A stretch of 64,000 nucleotides of DNA from Dermatemys mawii. Its lineage: Eukaryota; Chordata; Testudines; Dermatemydidae. Below are positions 1-12,005 of this stretch, in pieces. The notes beneath the pieces were generated by a model. The model made no database searches, was not told where the DNA came from, and worked only from the letters and a program-made list of their open reading frames with translations. Positions within the stretch are counted from its first letter, which is position 1, and every line of letters starts with the position of its first letter. A program made the position numbers and the translations under genes. The DNA is taken from assembly GCA_007922305.1 (NCBI GenBank), contig ML677373.1:18943545-19007544 (forward strand). The letters are read 5' to 3'.

Positions 1-3000
1 GTAATGGGCTAGACTATAACTTGAGGCACAGTCTTGAACAAGACGTGGTGTCTAAGATGCTCCATTCCAGGAAAAGGCTCTAGAGGCATTGGGACTCAGA
101 CACACCTTTGAATCACAATTCTTCCCTTGCTCCCAGGGGATAGTAGTTTACTGATGGCCTATACCAGCTGCAAATTATGGAGTTCCTTGCACTGACTCAG
201 CTATATTTGGCCAATGAGTGGGATGTGTGGATCCGTAGCGCAGTCTGTAGATCTGGGGAGGGGCTTAAGTGTACATACATGCCTGCTTACATCTACATAC
301 CCTAAGGTCTGGGTTGTTGGAGAAGGAGTGTAAGACGAGTCCTTATTCACTTGCATGGGCATGCAGGCCAAGTCACAGTCTAGTCTTCTGTAAATATGTT
401 CTGAGTCTGAGTCATATTGCCATTTCTGAGTCAGTCCATAAATACTAGAAATATTGCTTGGGTGTTAAAATTCTACTTTAAGATAGTTTTGAAAGCCTCG
501 AAATATATAAGGTTTGCTGTATTTAATATCAAACTTGGATTTTAATAAATTCATTTACAACTGTTAATGCAAAATCAGGACCTGATCCTGTGGACCCTTT
601 CTTCCCATTAGTAAGCTTGGTTCACACACATAGCCCCACTTCTAGAGTTAATGGAAATACTTGCATAAGTAAGTAAATCTTGCACCAGATATTGAAATGC
701 ATGGAATTTCTTAAACCAAGGATCAAACAGAAAACATCCTTCCTTGGGAGATTTTTGAAAGCAAGTCCTAGATGTAGAATTAATTTATTTGCCAACATGA
801 GCGGTGGCTTTGGAAATCTAAAAGTCTGTCTGACTAGCATGCTTAAGTAGGATACATTGTGAGCAAATGTGTTAAAGAAAATGGTTTTTCAGCTATATTG
901 TCTTGTTTGTGTAAATTGTGTTCTATTCTCAGAGAAGTCAAAATATTTTTTTAAAAATCTCATATTTTATATTTTGTGGAACAAGGGACAGGAGTGGTGG
1001 GAACTTCTGAAATGATAAATATATGAATTTATTCCACAGCCCACTTCTTGGGTTTAAAATTAGTTTTATTTTTCTTTTATTTAATGTTCCTGACAAGTCA
1101 GGGTTAATTGTTATCTGTTTAGATAAGGAAATCTTGAGAGGCAAACTCTGCTCTCAGTTATTTTGGGTGTAACTGAAAGTAACTTCACAGACTTCAAAGC
1201 ACTTACTCTGAATTTACACCAGGGAAACATCAGAATACAGCCCCGACTCTCTTAAATTACTATGGGCTAGAGAATTATGCCTATCAGAGAACACAATTGA
1301 CCCCTTTAACTCTTAGGGCGTTGCAATTAAAAAGTTTGTTCTAGAGAGCAACGTTTATATATGGTGAAACCCAGAGATCAGAGGAACCGCTTTCCTGAAA
1401 CCATTTGTATTGTGCTTATACCAAAGTACATGACCAGTTCATCTGTTCACAGGACTCCTGTTCAGTTGGATTAAGGGTTTGACATAGCAGTCTGATCTTG
1501 CTTCCATTGACCCTATTTCCAATGACAATTTTGTCACTGACTTCCAAGAAAGTGTGATGAACCAATGTGTCAGGAGCTGAAGTGTGAATTACAGTACATG
1601 TATAGTCTCCGATCCTGCAAATGCACAAATAAGTGATCCACTGAGGAGGAATCAGAGTGCTCTACATGCCTTGTCAGTGTGGACGGGAATGAGGTAGAGC
1701 GCTCTGGGTGGCTTTATTGTGGTATATAACCTGCAAACGTAGCCAAACCCTGAGCTTTGCTCACTGCATCTAGCTCTTCAAATGCAAATTAGCAACAGGG
1801 AGCTGCTCTAAATGTCCCTCTGAGAGACTGAAAATGTTTGTTTCCAAAAGTTAATTTTGAAAATAGTTTCTAGTAAACAAGGCTCCATTTAAACTGCTAA
1901 ATGGAGCATCTGCTGAACTGAAGGAACTGATGACAGCACGTGAAGAGAAACATACGTCAAGTCTACACTTCAGAGACGTATTGAGTGCCTGTCTCTAAAA
2001 GAGAACAAATTAACAATATTTCCTGCCCACAAGCATTGACTAAAAAGTGCTTTCACAATATAAGAAACACCCCAATAAAAGCAAAACATGTAAAGCTAAG
2101 TGGTACCTTTCCCTCCCCCATCCTCTCTCATGGGGAAGAATGCTTCTCTTTATTTCAGTTGACAATTTTTCACTCTGTGCTTCCTTTTGCTGTGAGAAAT
2201 GTTAGTGATGTCAAGCCCAGATGGCTTTGTTTGGAGCAAACAATGTCTATGGAGTAGTACGTTTAAAAAAAGTAGTAGCTACCTAAACCAGTGGTGGAAG
2301 GGAGTAATTGGTAGAAAGGGAAGTTGAAAGTACTTTTTAAAAAATGGATCATTTGGGCCATTCCCAGGGCAAAATGCGTGCTTTTCCAAAGTACCTTATG
2401 AATCAAAGAGAGAAAAAAAGACATTCTTATTAGGGATGGTATAGGAGTATTTAGGGAGGAAGATAAACTCTATACTAGAGAGAGAACAAGCCTGAATTTC
2501 TCCTTCGCTCAAACACACTGAACTCAACTCAACTCAACAGCGTATTTCAGTAAGTTCTCCAGTTATTGCCCTATTTCTTCCATAGGCAAAACCCTCATCA
2601 ACTTCAGTAGGGGTTTTACTTGCATAAGGAGTTATGGAATCAGGCACCAAAGATGTTAGCATGGAGATGGGGGGCAAAAGCATAGAGGAAAGGTTTGGAT
2701 TCAGCCTATCAGGACAAGGGCAACCTCCTCATCAACAGGCCTTCACTTCACAGTACCGTAGAGTGGTGGAGTTTTGCTATTGAGTTCAGTGGGAGCACAC
2801 CTGGGCCTTTACAAAATGATCTGGCCATGCCAGACCTGCCTGAAAACCTTCTTGTCAATGGGAATAAGCCCCCTTACCAAACCTGCCAGTTCTTTATAGC
2901 ACACTGGACTGTGGGGACTGTTTCTTCTTTCGTGTTTCATAAGGGAAATTAGACACAGCTCCAGTCTCTGGGCTAGTCAGTCTCCAATAGTCAGTCTCAT

Positions 3001-4400
3001 AAGCTGTTTGTTATACAGTGGAATTATGAATCAAAGCACACCCTGGACAGCCATCTCAGAAACCACAGCAGCAGAAACATAGATACAGATCATCTACGTA
3101 ATCACAGATCATCCCTGTGATTACAAATGGGCCAAAATGCTGTCCTTACTGAAGTAATGCTCCTATTGGACAAGCTTGAGGCAGCATCTTTACTCATTCC
3201 AGACTTAGGCAAACTCCTGAATCAATGCGGGAGTAAAGACTGAGCAAACAGTAAAGCCCTCAGGCTTTGGTCCTGTGCAATTAGTGTAAACTGTAGTCTG
3301 CATCTAAAATAATAAGTGAGGAACTGGCAGACAAGAGGAAATGCAAGATCCCGTATAATACACACAGTTCCTGATGTAACTGTGATTTCAAAGAGAAAAC
3401 TCCAGAAGTCAGACCTCCTGCTATTGATTCCATGTTAAATTTGTGACATCATCTCTGCTCAGCTTGTTTTTCAGCATTTCTCCCTCCTGATAATGTGACC
3501 CACAATTATCTAAATGAACGGCTTCAGTTCTAACACCCCTGGTGAACTGACATGGCGTATCAACAGAACGGGGTCTTTAATCCCTTTGGCCTGGAAAGAA
3601 GCACAGTAAACACTATTGAGAACATTCCTTCCATGGCAACAAGACTGGTGTTCCAAGAATTAGATTTCCACAATGCCCCTGGGCCTTGCTTTGACATCGT
3701 CATTGTTCCACAGAATCCCTTCCCCCCTCCGCACACAAACACACGAAGCTAGCATAAATAGAGTACATAAAATCAACCAATATAGAAAAAGGCTACTTGG
3801 TAGTTAACTTATTAAAAACCATATCATTAAAATCATACCCACTGATGCTGTATAAATGTTTCTAGGTATTCCTCTGTAACACTTTCCCAGAGCAGCACTC
3901 CAAACTGTAGTTAAAATAATGTGTATGAATGGAAAGCAAAAGCACGTTCCACCATTCAAACTGTTTAATCTGCCTTTGAAATGTTTTTTTTTAGCCCAGC
4001 TGTTGAATATTAGTCTGGGAAAGAAAGCATTGGTCCAAATCCGTTCTCAGTGTAATCTACTAGAGTCAAACCACAGATCATTTGGTCCTTTCAAGCAAAG
4101 TGTAATTTTCTCCCTAGATCGTTATTAAATGGAATCGAGAGAGATCCCTGTTGCTGTCAGGAAGGCATGATGAAGAGGACATCGTATCTCATGTCAATAA
4201 CAAGAATGAAAACCAGCGGCTCTGCAGTTTTACAACTTAAAGGAAGTCCCCCAAGGCCCTCAGCCACAACACTCATCGCTAAGTGACCCAAACCTGGCAG
4301 CATGACTATTTTGAGTTCAAACCTTCCTGTTTGACAAGCAATCTACTTCTGCTTTCACATTACCAGAGCTCTGCCTGTAGGAATTGCTTAAAGATACTTA
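1..4400. other. Intron 1 without recognised genes
   Basis: A+T-rich sequence with scattered words of old palindromic repeats near 1195-1260, 2570-2650 and 3170-3280. No exon, RNA gene or intact element is seen. Short open frames are random. Confidence 0.6.
2519..2537. repeat. (AACTC)n short tandem repeat
   Basis: Three to four AACTC units in a row. Confidence 0.8.
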
Positions 4401-4641
4401 GGCCTGGGCTACACTGGGGCACGGTCGACCTAAGATATGCAACTTCAGCTATGTGAATTGTGTAGCTGGAGTAGCAGTATCTTAGGTCGACTTACCAGCT
4501 GACAGAGCTCTCATGTTGGCATAATTAAATCACCTCCACGAACAGCAGAAGCTATGTTGGCGAGAGGAGCTCTCCCACCGACATAGCACTGCCCACCCCC
4601 CATGAGCTGAACCAACATGGGCTGTAGTGTAGACACAGCCC
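4401..4641. mobile_element. MITE with GGTCGACCTAAG internal palindrome
   Basis: The ends GGCTACACT and AGTGTAGACACAGCCC form imperfect inverted repeats. Inside, GGTCGACCTAAGATA and TATCTTAGGTCGAC face each other, giving a strong hairpin. Related copies lie at 34111 and 49844. No open frame. Confidence 0.7.
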
Positions 4642-5225
4642 AAGTCATCACAACTTCAGACCAGAACAAGCACCCAGACTCAGTAGGCCAAGTCCTCCCA
4701 ACCCTACCCTAAGGACTGTAGTCCTCCATGGACCAGTGTATAACCAGGCTACTTATCCAAAACTCCTTTCTTTGCTGGTGCTTGGAGAATCCAGTCTGAA
4801 CTAGTCTATGTAAACCTCCCCAGTGGGGTAGCTCAAAAGGCCTGATAATGGAGGAAATACATTAGCATGCCCCTCCCTACTAGAGATGGCACATATAATG
4901 CCACGATAACACATATACAATTGCATTTTTACTACAATGTACATGCCCAAAGGTGTACTTCAGTAAGGTTTAACTCAATTGAATCAGGTTTGTTCAGGAT
5001 ATAGTCAGTCTGTCACACTCAGGACTCATATTTGAATTTCTCAAAGAGAGCCATTCTGACCTATGGCCAAACCAAAACCTGGTCTAATCACGCCTGGACT
5101 TTGGAGTGGTTGAAATCTAGATTCCACTTTTGTATGTTGAGCCCGACTCTAATCATAAGCATCAGAGAACCCTAACAATCTGAGATACTGTAGTACTAGT
5201 GGCCATAAAAGTATGCAAGCGCCTC

Positions 5226-5505
5226 ACACTCTTTAATGTATTTATCCTCATGCCACCCCTCTGAGGTAGGGAAAGGCTATTATCCCCATTTAATGGATGG
5301 GAAACTGAGGCACAAGGGCTCAGGTCCTCAAAGGGTATTTAGGTGCCTACCTCTCATTGATTTTAATGGGTGGGGGCTAAGTGCCTAAACACCTTTGAGG
5401 CCCTGGGCCTAAATGATTTGCCCAAGGTCACACAGGACATCCGTGGTGGAGCAGGGAATTGAACTAGAGGCTTAGTCTAGCACTAGACCATTCGTCCTCT
5501 CCAGA
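5226..5505 (-). repeat. MIR-like tRNA-derived SINE, antisense, interrupted
   Basis: TTATCCCCATTTAATGGATG, GAAACTGAGGCACA and TTGCCCAAGGTCACACAG are the antisense body of a MIR-like SINE, with its tRNA-related head on the right. It is split by the palindromic element at 5317-5410. Confidence 0.68.
5317..5410. mobile_element. Palindromic MITE inserted in a SINE
   Basis: This ~94-bp near-palindrome runs from GGCTCAGGTCCTCAAAGG to CACCTTTGAGGCCCTGGGCC with a centre near ATTGATTTTAAT. It interrupts the antisense SINE body between GAAACTGAGGCACA and GATTTGCCCAAGGTCACAC, so it inserted after the SINE. Confidence 0.7.
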
Positions 5506-5579
5506 ACTACTGAATTCATTCCTGGGCATGAAGATATCAGCAAATTACAAGGAATTCAGAGGATAATAATAAAATAATA

Positions 5580-5715
5580 CCTAGTTTTTATTTAACACTT
5601 TTCATCTATATAGATCAATTTACATTACCAACACCTTATGGAGAGGAAAGAATGGTGAAGTAGCTTGCCCACATCAGCTAGGGGGCCAGTGGCAAAACCA
5701 GGAATAGAACCCAGA
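5580..5715 (-). repeat. Degenerate MIR-like SINE, antisense
   Basis: CACTTTTCATCTATATAG, TAGCTTGCCCACATCAGC and GCAAAACCAGGAATAGAACC follow the order of the antisense SINE seen at 5226 but are more diverged. Confidence 0.5.
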
Positions 5716-7429
5716 GAAGAGCAACTAAAGCAATGAAAGGAGAGGACACCAGTTTATAAGAACTAAAAATATTCACATCTTGGCTATGTGTGGCATGTAG
5801 CAACAAAGAGCTGTTTAGTAGTAATCCAATGGGCCCTACCTAGGAATAATGGGCTGGAATGAAGATAAGGAAAATTTAGGCCATTTTTTTTTAAAAGCAA
5901 TTTTCGTAAGGGTGAGATTCAACCCTGTAGAATAGTCTCTTCAAACAAGACGATGGATGCTCCGTCTCTTGGGCACTCTGACTAGTAGACTTCACAAATG
6001 ACACACTGGATGGAATATTCTCTCACAGCCAGGATTAAGAGCTACAAAGATCACACATGTTTTCTAGCTTTAATGTCTATGACGCCGAGCTTTCAGAAAA
6101 ACCTGGTTATCCATGGACTACAGGGAGGGCCAACAACAACAACCCCCCCCCCCCCACTGTACTATGATAAAAATGTTTAGCTACTCATTCAACTTTCCAA
6201 TAACCTGGACTTTAATGAACACCAAAGACTATGCCCAGCGAGTGCACCAGAAAACATTTTTATGTAAGAGGAGGTGAGCGGCACTAAAAAATCAGAGCGT
6301 CTTTGTACGGCATGCCAAACTGCTGAAGCGAAAAAATATCTTCAGTGAAAGGGCTCAGATGTGAGCATGTTTCAATGCACAGCTCCAGGAAAAACTCCGA
6401 TAATAAATGTGAGCTTGTTATCGTTGCTTTTCAGTGGGAAGCGAAGCCGGAAGGGGAAGTGGGCAGGAGCATGCTGGCTAATTGAAGCCTACATTCTCAT
6501 TCAGGCACTGCATTTTAATTATAAACTGGTGATGACAGAAGTGTCACTTAGTTCGCATCCAGTTTTAAGCATGCATGTGTGCAAAAAAAGTCAGTTATTC
6601 ATTTACTATTGTGATTGTGTTCGTTAGCCTGCACTGTGTCTCCCAGGCACATGCCTAATGACATGTTGATACATGTTAATTCCAATGCCTCTTAGGGCAT
6701 TTAGGGCCAAATTCTTTGCCAGCTGGCCACCAAAACAGGTGCACATTAATGCTATAAAGGCAACATAAACATGTGGCCATATTTTAGGGATCTGCAGCCA
6801 CTTTCACAGCCCTCCCGGTGCAGGTTATTCCTGTCGATCCTGCCCTAAAATGCCTCTCTAGATCTTCATCTGCAGTGTGTTTGCTCTACAGATTTGGGTC
6901 CTCATCCAGAAAAGACTTATACATCTGCTCAATTTTCTATGTCTGAGCAGTCCTATTGCATGTGCTGACTTTTTGTGGAATCAGGGCCTTAGAGAGGATC
7001 CGGAATCGAGGTGGAAGATTTCTAACCTCTATTTCCTTCTCTACTGGTTCTGCTGTGCCCAAAGACTTTGTTCCCAGCCAGGATTTCATCCATTAGATAC
7101 TGAGATGTACATAAAATGGGAAAGGCTCACTGGAAATTGGCTACAGCTAGCCGCAAAGTCAGTTGTGAAAAATCAGGACAAGATCTCAAATAAAAATACG
7201 GGAAAGAGTTGTAGATAACAGGTTTCCAGAGTAAATCTCCCTTAGTCACATTGGCTAGATCAACAAGGGAAGCTGTTTTTTAATTTGTTTGGTATTAAAA
7301 TTGATAGCAAAATATAAATAAGACTTCTGATTAATAAAGAATATGAGGCAATAGGTTCCAACTGAATTTTCCCAGTGATTATCATTAGAAAATGTACTCT
7401 GAATTCAGTATTTGTTATTACTATTGCAT
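5716..7429. other. Intron 1, mostly unrecognised
   Basis: No repeat was recognised in 6200-6620. That stretch contains homeodomain-type words (TTTTAATTATAAACTGG), so it is a candidate conserved non-coding element. The rest is nondescript. Confidence 0.45.
6143..6155. repeat. C13 homopolymer
   Basis: Thirteen C residues follow four AAC units. Confidence 0.9.
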
Positions 7430-7495
7430 GCTACATATTTTATATAGCGCCTTTCACCTTAAAGGATTCTAAAGCACTTTGAAAACAACATGCAT
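7430..7495 (-). repeat. SINE/ancient repeat fragment
   Basis: TATAGCGCCTTTCACC followed by TCTAAAGCACTTTG matches the outer part of the antisense SINE family. Only this end is present. Confidence 0.5.
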
Positions 7496-7889
7496 CTGAT
7501 ACCAGTGAAAAAGGAATGAAGCACACCAGGGAGGGGTACAGTGCATAGCACAACAGAGGGTAAATTCTGTCTAGTTACTGGTCAAACACTTACACTAAGA
7601 AAAGTGCCACAGGATCTTTAATTCCCATATGGAATAAATAGACCCCCCCCTAGAGGATAACAACCTACTACTGCTATCACTTATTCAAATGATAGAGGTT
7701 TCTGCAGTGGCGCTAAAGGTTCCAACCATGCTGATGACCCATGTGGGTGTCAATGTGAAGACAACTTTACCTCTGGCGTATTTTAACTTTTGATTGCTTG
7801 ACTTCACAAACTTAATAATGTTTTTAAAAACATGTTGTGCATGTTATATTAATGTTATATACAGTATAATTTCAGTTTTGCAAATTCTC

Positions 7890-8020
7890 TTTATCCAAAA
7901 ATCCTAGTTATCCAAATCCACAGTGTCTCCTCATGTAACCATATGATGGATCAAAAGTAGCAAAATAGCACTGCTGTTTATCCAAATGTCAAGTTATCCA
8001 AAAGTTTTCAATATTCCCCA
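7890..8020. repeat. Possible pogo/Tigger-like remnant
   Basis: The repeated word TTATCCAAA occurs at both ends and inside (CTTTATCCAAAAATCC, AGTTATCCAAATCC, AAGTTATCCAAAAG). Such words are typical of pogo/Tigger-like element ends. Boundaries and family are uncertain. Confidence 0.3.
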
Positions 8021-8119
8021 GGCCATACGGACAACCAGAAATGTACTATATACACATTTCTACAGATATGCATATATGCACACATAAATACACACATTCT
8101 TTATACATATGCTATTGAT

Positions 8120-8215
8120 GTTAGTTACATAGCACTAAAAGTATACAAGGGCACTTTACAAATAGGAACTGGCCTAACTCCAAAGAACTTGCAATCTCAC
8201 TAGAGGATGTACAGA
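8120..8215. repeat. Ancient amniote repeat fragment
   Basis: CATAGCACTAAAAGTATACA, GCACTTTACAAATAGGAACT and AAGAACTTGCAATCTCACTA are the order of words in a widespread old repeat also seen at 11440, 22266 and 27285. Confidence 0.45.
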
Positions 8216-9103
8216 TGAATGATTGAGGAGGAGGGACGACAAAAAGCAAGTCAATTCTCACACAAAATTATCCAGAATTTTTTGCTAATAGCAATCAACA
8301 TTATTCTCTGAGCTATAAAATAGATATATTTGATATGTTTTAGATTTGATTTCAGTTAGGCATTGCACCTCCAGGCAATATCCTATTTCAAGTCATAACT
8401 GTGACATGTCCTGGTTTCTAGTTAATGCCTCACAGCAACCATACATAAACTGTGCCTTTGGGAAACAAATAAGGCAGACTAAACAGTCTATATCTCATTA
8501 GATGTCACAATTTGGGACAAGAGAGAATGTTCAGTCACCCATAGTCAAAACTGAAATGAGTTATTTAAGGCATAAAAACAGATGAAAACTGACCTGAAAT
8601 CTCTATAAAAACAGGCAACGGCTTAAAGACAGTTATTAACTAAAACTGGAAAAAATGAATATGAAGTGAGGAAGGAGATTCGTTCAATAGAGAATGTTTT
8701 CCTTTGAATATCTTTAAAATATTCAGCACTATTGAGTTAATGAGATCAGCTAAAGGAGAAACATTCAAATGGCATAACCCAGTGGTAGCAATTAAATGGG
8801 ACAGTACCTGAAAAACAACAGACAGGATTAATTTAAACCAGGACTGACAATCTGTGGGAAAATGCATTTGTTCCATAAGAGTTCCCCTCTTCCTTTATCA
8901 TATGCTTCCTGCCCCCCACCATCGTGCCATTATGTTTAAGTTACCACTGGATCCTTTAAATATATAATAAGATACATGGTAATGTTGCTTTATTTTGAAG
9001 AATGTCAAATATTATTTAAAAGTCCACAGAACGCTGCATAAACACATTGGAGGCGAAACAAAAAAGGTGGAGAAAACAGACACAAGAACACATGTAAGTG
9101 AGG

Positions 9104-9227
9104 TAGGATGACCAGATGTCCCGATTTTATAAGGGCAGTCCTGATTTTGGGAGCTTTTTCTTATATAGGCTCCTAGTACCATCCACCCTCTGTCCTGATT
9201 TTTCACGTTTTCTGTCTGATCACCCTA
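9104..9227. mobile_element. hAT-type MITE, TAGGGTGACC family, copy 1
   Basis: A 124-bp element with terminal inverted repeats TAGGATGACCAGA and TCTGATCACCCTA. A perfect 8-bp target duplication, AAGTGAGG (9096-9103 and 9228-9235), marks hAT-type transposition. It has no coding capacity. Confidence 0.85.
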
Positions 9228-10584
9228 AAGTGAGGCATCAGCACAACCTTCAATAACTTTGTGATCAGAACTTTTTTTGGTTGCCAGAGAAGAGAACAAG
9301 GAGGCTTGAAAATAGAAAGGAACTACAGAGCCTTGGAATTCTACCTGGGGCAGAATGTTCAACCTTTGTTGGTTTGTGTCATGAAAGAATCTTGCAACCA
9401 CTGAAAGTTAATTTTGAAGACACCTCTTTTACAGACGAAAAGTTATAACCCATGAATAAGAAGTAGTAACAAGGCAGGGCTGAACAATGGTGCTTGTATT
9501 ACCACACACTGGCAGAGGGCCAGATTCGCTGGCAGGGTAAGTGGCTAAAACATCATTGAAACTGATCCAAAGTCTATTAAAATGGGCTAAATTAAATAAA
9601 ACAACCAGAAATCCAGTATGAAGGGAAATCTATCTCCGGTCCACCTGGGACCAGCAAAAGTTAATTACAGATGTGTGGAAGGCTATTATGAAAGAACATA
9701 TGGACAGAAGCCATTCTCTACTGTGTAACTCTACCAAGTGTCTTCTATCAAGGTAAAACAAAGAGATGTATTTTGGGACTGGAGAACAAATGACTGGAAC
9801 AACTAAAGAAAATGTAGATCAGAGAGACCTGGAAAATGCAGAGACAGGACTAAATCAATCATGTTTTGACAACCCAAAATGTATATTAAAAGGTAGACAC
9901 CATGGCACAAGGTAGAAAATGTGAGCCAGTGAAAAGACAGAGAAGACACAGCACTGCATTTGGAAATGAATTTCTTTTTGATTGTGCTTCAGTTGTTCAT
10001 TGACGTCAGTGTGAGATGAGGGAGCTCAGTACTTGACCCCCTATGGGTCCTATGAACAGATAAGACTTACTTATTATTACAGAGCCAGTGCTGTTCTTCA
10101 GCTTTTGCTTACATGTAAAAAAGTTCCTGGGCAAGAATCACTGAAACACTCCAGCTGCTTTGTGTTACTATGATTGAAATGGCTGTTTAAACTGGGATTA
10201 TAACTGCCATGTGTTGCTGGAGTGGAGCAAAGTAACCAGATCAGATGGGTGATAAAATAAAGGTTTTTTTGTACAGCACTTATAAGTATGTTTCATTCTC
10301 TCAGATATACTGACAGGTGTGTGTTTAGCTTGTTTATTCTCCTACCCCCTTGTCTGACATCTTGGCATTTCTTTGTCAGACTCTGGCTGCTGAACAGGCA
10401 ACATCATAAATATGAGCGCCAGGAAATGTAAAATGAAGATGAGCGCAGTTAAATTCTGAAACAGGACCAGTAGTCCAGTGTGACAAAAATTATTAGGAAG
10501 TATGATTTTTGTGATGAGATGATTCCTGGCTCAGAAAAGATGTTTCACTGAACAGGTGGAGGCGAGGGGACTTTTTCTCTTTCT

Positions 10585-10675
10585 TACACCAGTTTTATAC
10601 TGGCATAATTCTACTGACTTCCAAGAAACTACTCCAAATTTACATGCGTGTAAGGAAGAAGAGAATCAGGCTGTG
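10585..10675. repeat. Palindromic 'TTACACCAG' ancient repeat
   Basis: CTTACACCAGTTTTATACTG and CAAATTTACATGCGTGTAAG face each other around CTACTGACTTCCAAG, ending in GAATCAGGCTG. A similar unit lies at 62935-63030. It is a small hairpin-forming element without coding capacity. Confidence 0.45.
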
Positions 10676-11542
10676 AATGTTTAGGGCCAGAGCCCGTCTC
10701 TCGAAATCTGCACGCTTAAATGCAAAGTTCCAGTGGATTTATGCTTTGTGCAATGACAGGAGACCTTCCATAGAATTTATGTCCAGAAAAGACCATGAGA
10801 TCATGAGAGGCTCCCAAACTTCTCTTATTGCATACCCACTTCCAGATCTACCAGCTGCCTGCATACCCCCTTCTAGATGTACCAGTTTCCCACATACCCC
10901 CACTTCTCATCACTGATACCTTGTGTGTTCTTCTTACTACCTGTCTTTAGCCATCTGTCCATATTTCACTGTTAAGTACAGATAGTTGTAGTGTGACATA
11001 TACAACTGAACCTCCGTCCCCTAAAGTCTGAGCTCAGTTAGACTGGACAGAAGCTGGGCAACTGAACATAAGCTGTATGGTGACTGGCGGTGAGGGCTCT
11101 GTACGGCAGTATCTCCGTGTTCTCATTGGTAGATCTTCAAGGAAATTAACTGCCACCTTTTATATAACAAATCCCCAAAGAATTTTAAAGTTTTGTCTGA
11201 GTGGCCCATTATGAAAAGGCAATAAATAAAATGATAAATAAAATTCACCATGACACAATTTCTACTGTGTGCCCCTGAGAGATGTCTCATACTTAGGATG
11301 CTTGGGAACCCATAGGGGTATGCTTGGGATGCTTGGGAACCCCTGAAGACTGACTGGAAACTTTTACTGTCAAGGCACATTAATATAATATTTACCATTT
11401 TATAGGAAATGATGCAAACAAAATACCTAATTCACCTATACTGTGTACACATCTTTGCTGAGTAACTGTACAATCTTATTGCCTATATTTCCCCACCACC
11501 TCTTCCCTGTTATTGTGTTTTGGCAGCATCTAGAAGTCTCAT

Positions 11543-11756
11543 CTCAGACTGGGGACTGTACTAGATGGTGTACAAACACAGAGGGCTTGTCTCCACTTAC
11601 TGAGGGATCGACACTGCGGCGATCGATTCATTGGGGAGTTCACTCTAAACTCAGACTGAGGACTGTACTAGATGCTATACAAACACAGACGGCTTGTCTC
11701 CACTTACTGCGCTCGATTTACAGTGGGGAGTGAATCGAGCACAGTAAGTGGAGAAT
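11543..11756. repeat. 107-bp tandem duplication
   Basis: CTCAGACTGGGGACTGTACTA at 11543 and its counterpart at 11650 start two copies of a segment that runs through TACAAACACAGA and GGCTTGTCTCCACTTACTG. The second halves of the units are diverged. The duplicated piece contains both host repeat and MITE end, so it arose after the MITE inserted. Confidence 0.75.
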
Positions 11757-12005
11757 CGATTCACTGGAGCATTGATTTAGCGGGTCTAGATTGCAAAATC
11801 AACCGCCCATTGCTCTCTCATCAACTCCGGTACTCCACCGGAATGAGAAGCATAAGCTAAGCTGGCAGGAGAGTTTCTCCTGTCGACCCAGTGTAGTGTA
11901 GACACCGCAGGAAATCAACCTAAAGTACATCAGCTCCAGTTACGTTATTCATGTATCTGGAGTTGTGTAACTGAAGTCAAATTAACCCCATAGGGTAGAC
12001 CTGCT
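11583..12005. mobile_element. MITE with CGATCGATT core, internally rearranged
   Basis: GGCTTGTCTCCACTTACTG marks the left end; GTGTAGTGTAGACACCGCAG and GGTAGACCTG lie to the right. The segment TCAACTCCGGTACTCCACC is shared with the elements at 34111 and 49844. The left end is duplicated in tandem (see 11543-11756). Confidence 0.6.

Larger units (their letters stand above)
8216..11439. other. Intron 1, mostly unrecognised
   Basis: Apart from the MITE at 9104 and the palindromic repeat at 10585, nothing recognisable. A 17-bp word containing GATGCTTGGGAACCC is repeated at 11297 and 11329. Confidence 0.5.

Noticed and set aside
6130..6160. C13 tract as an i-motif/quadruplex regulatory site
   Set aside because: A single homopolymer tract after AAC repeats is more simply a microsatellite.
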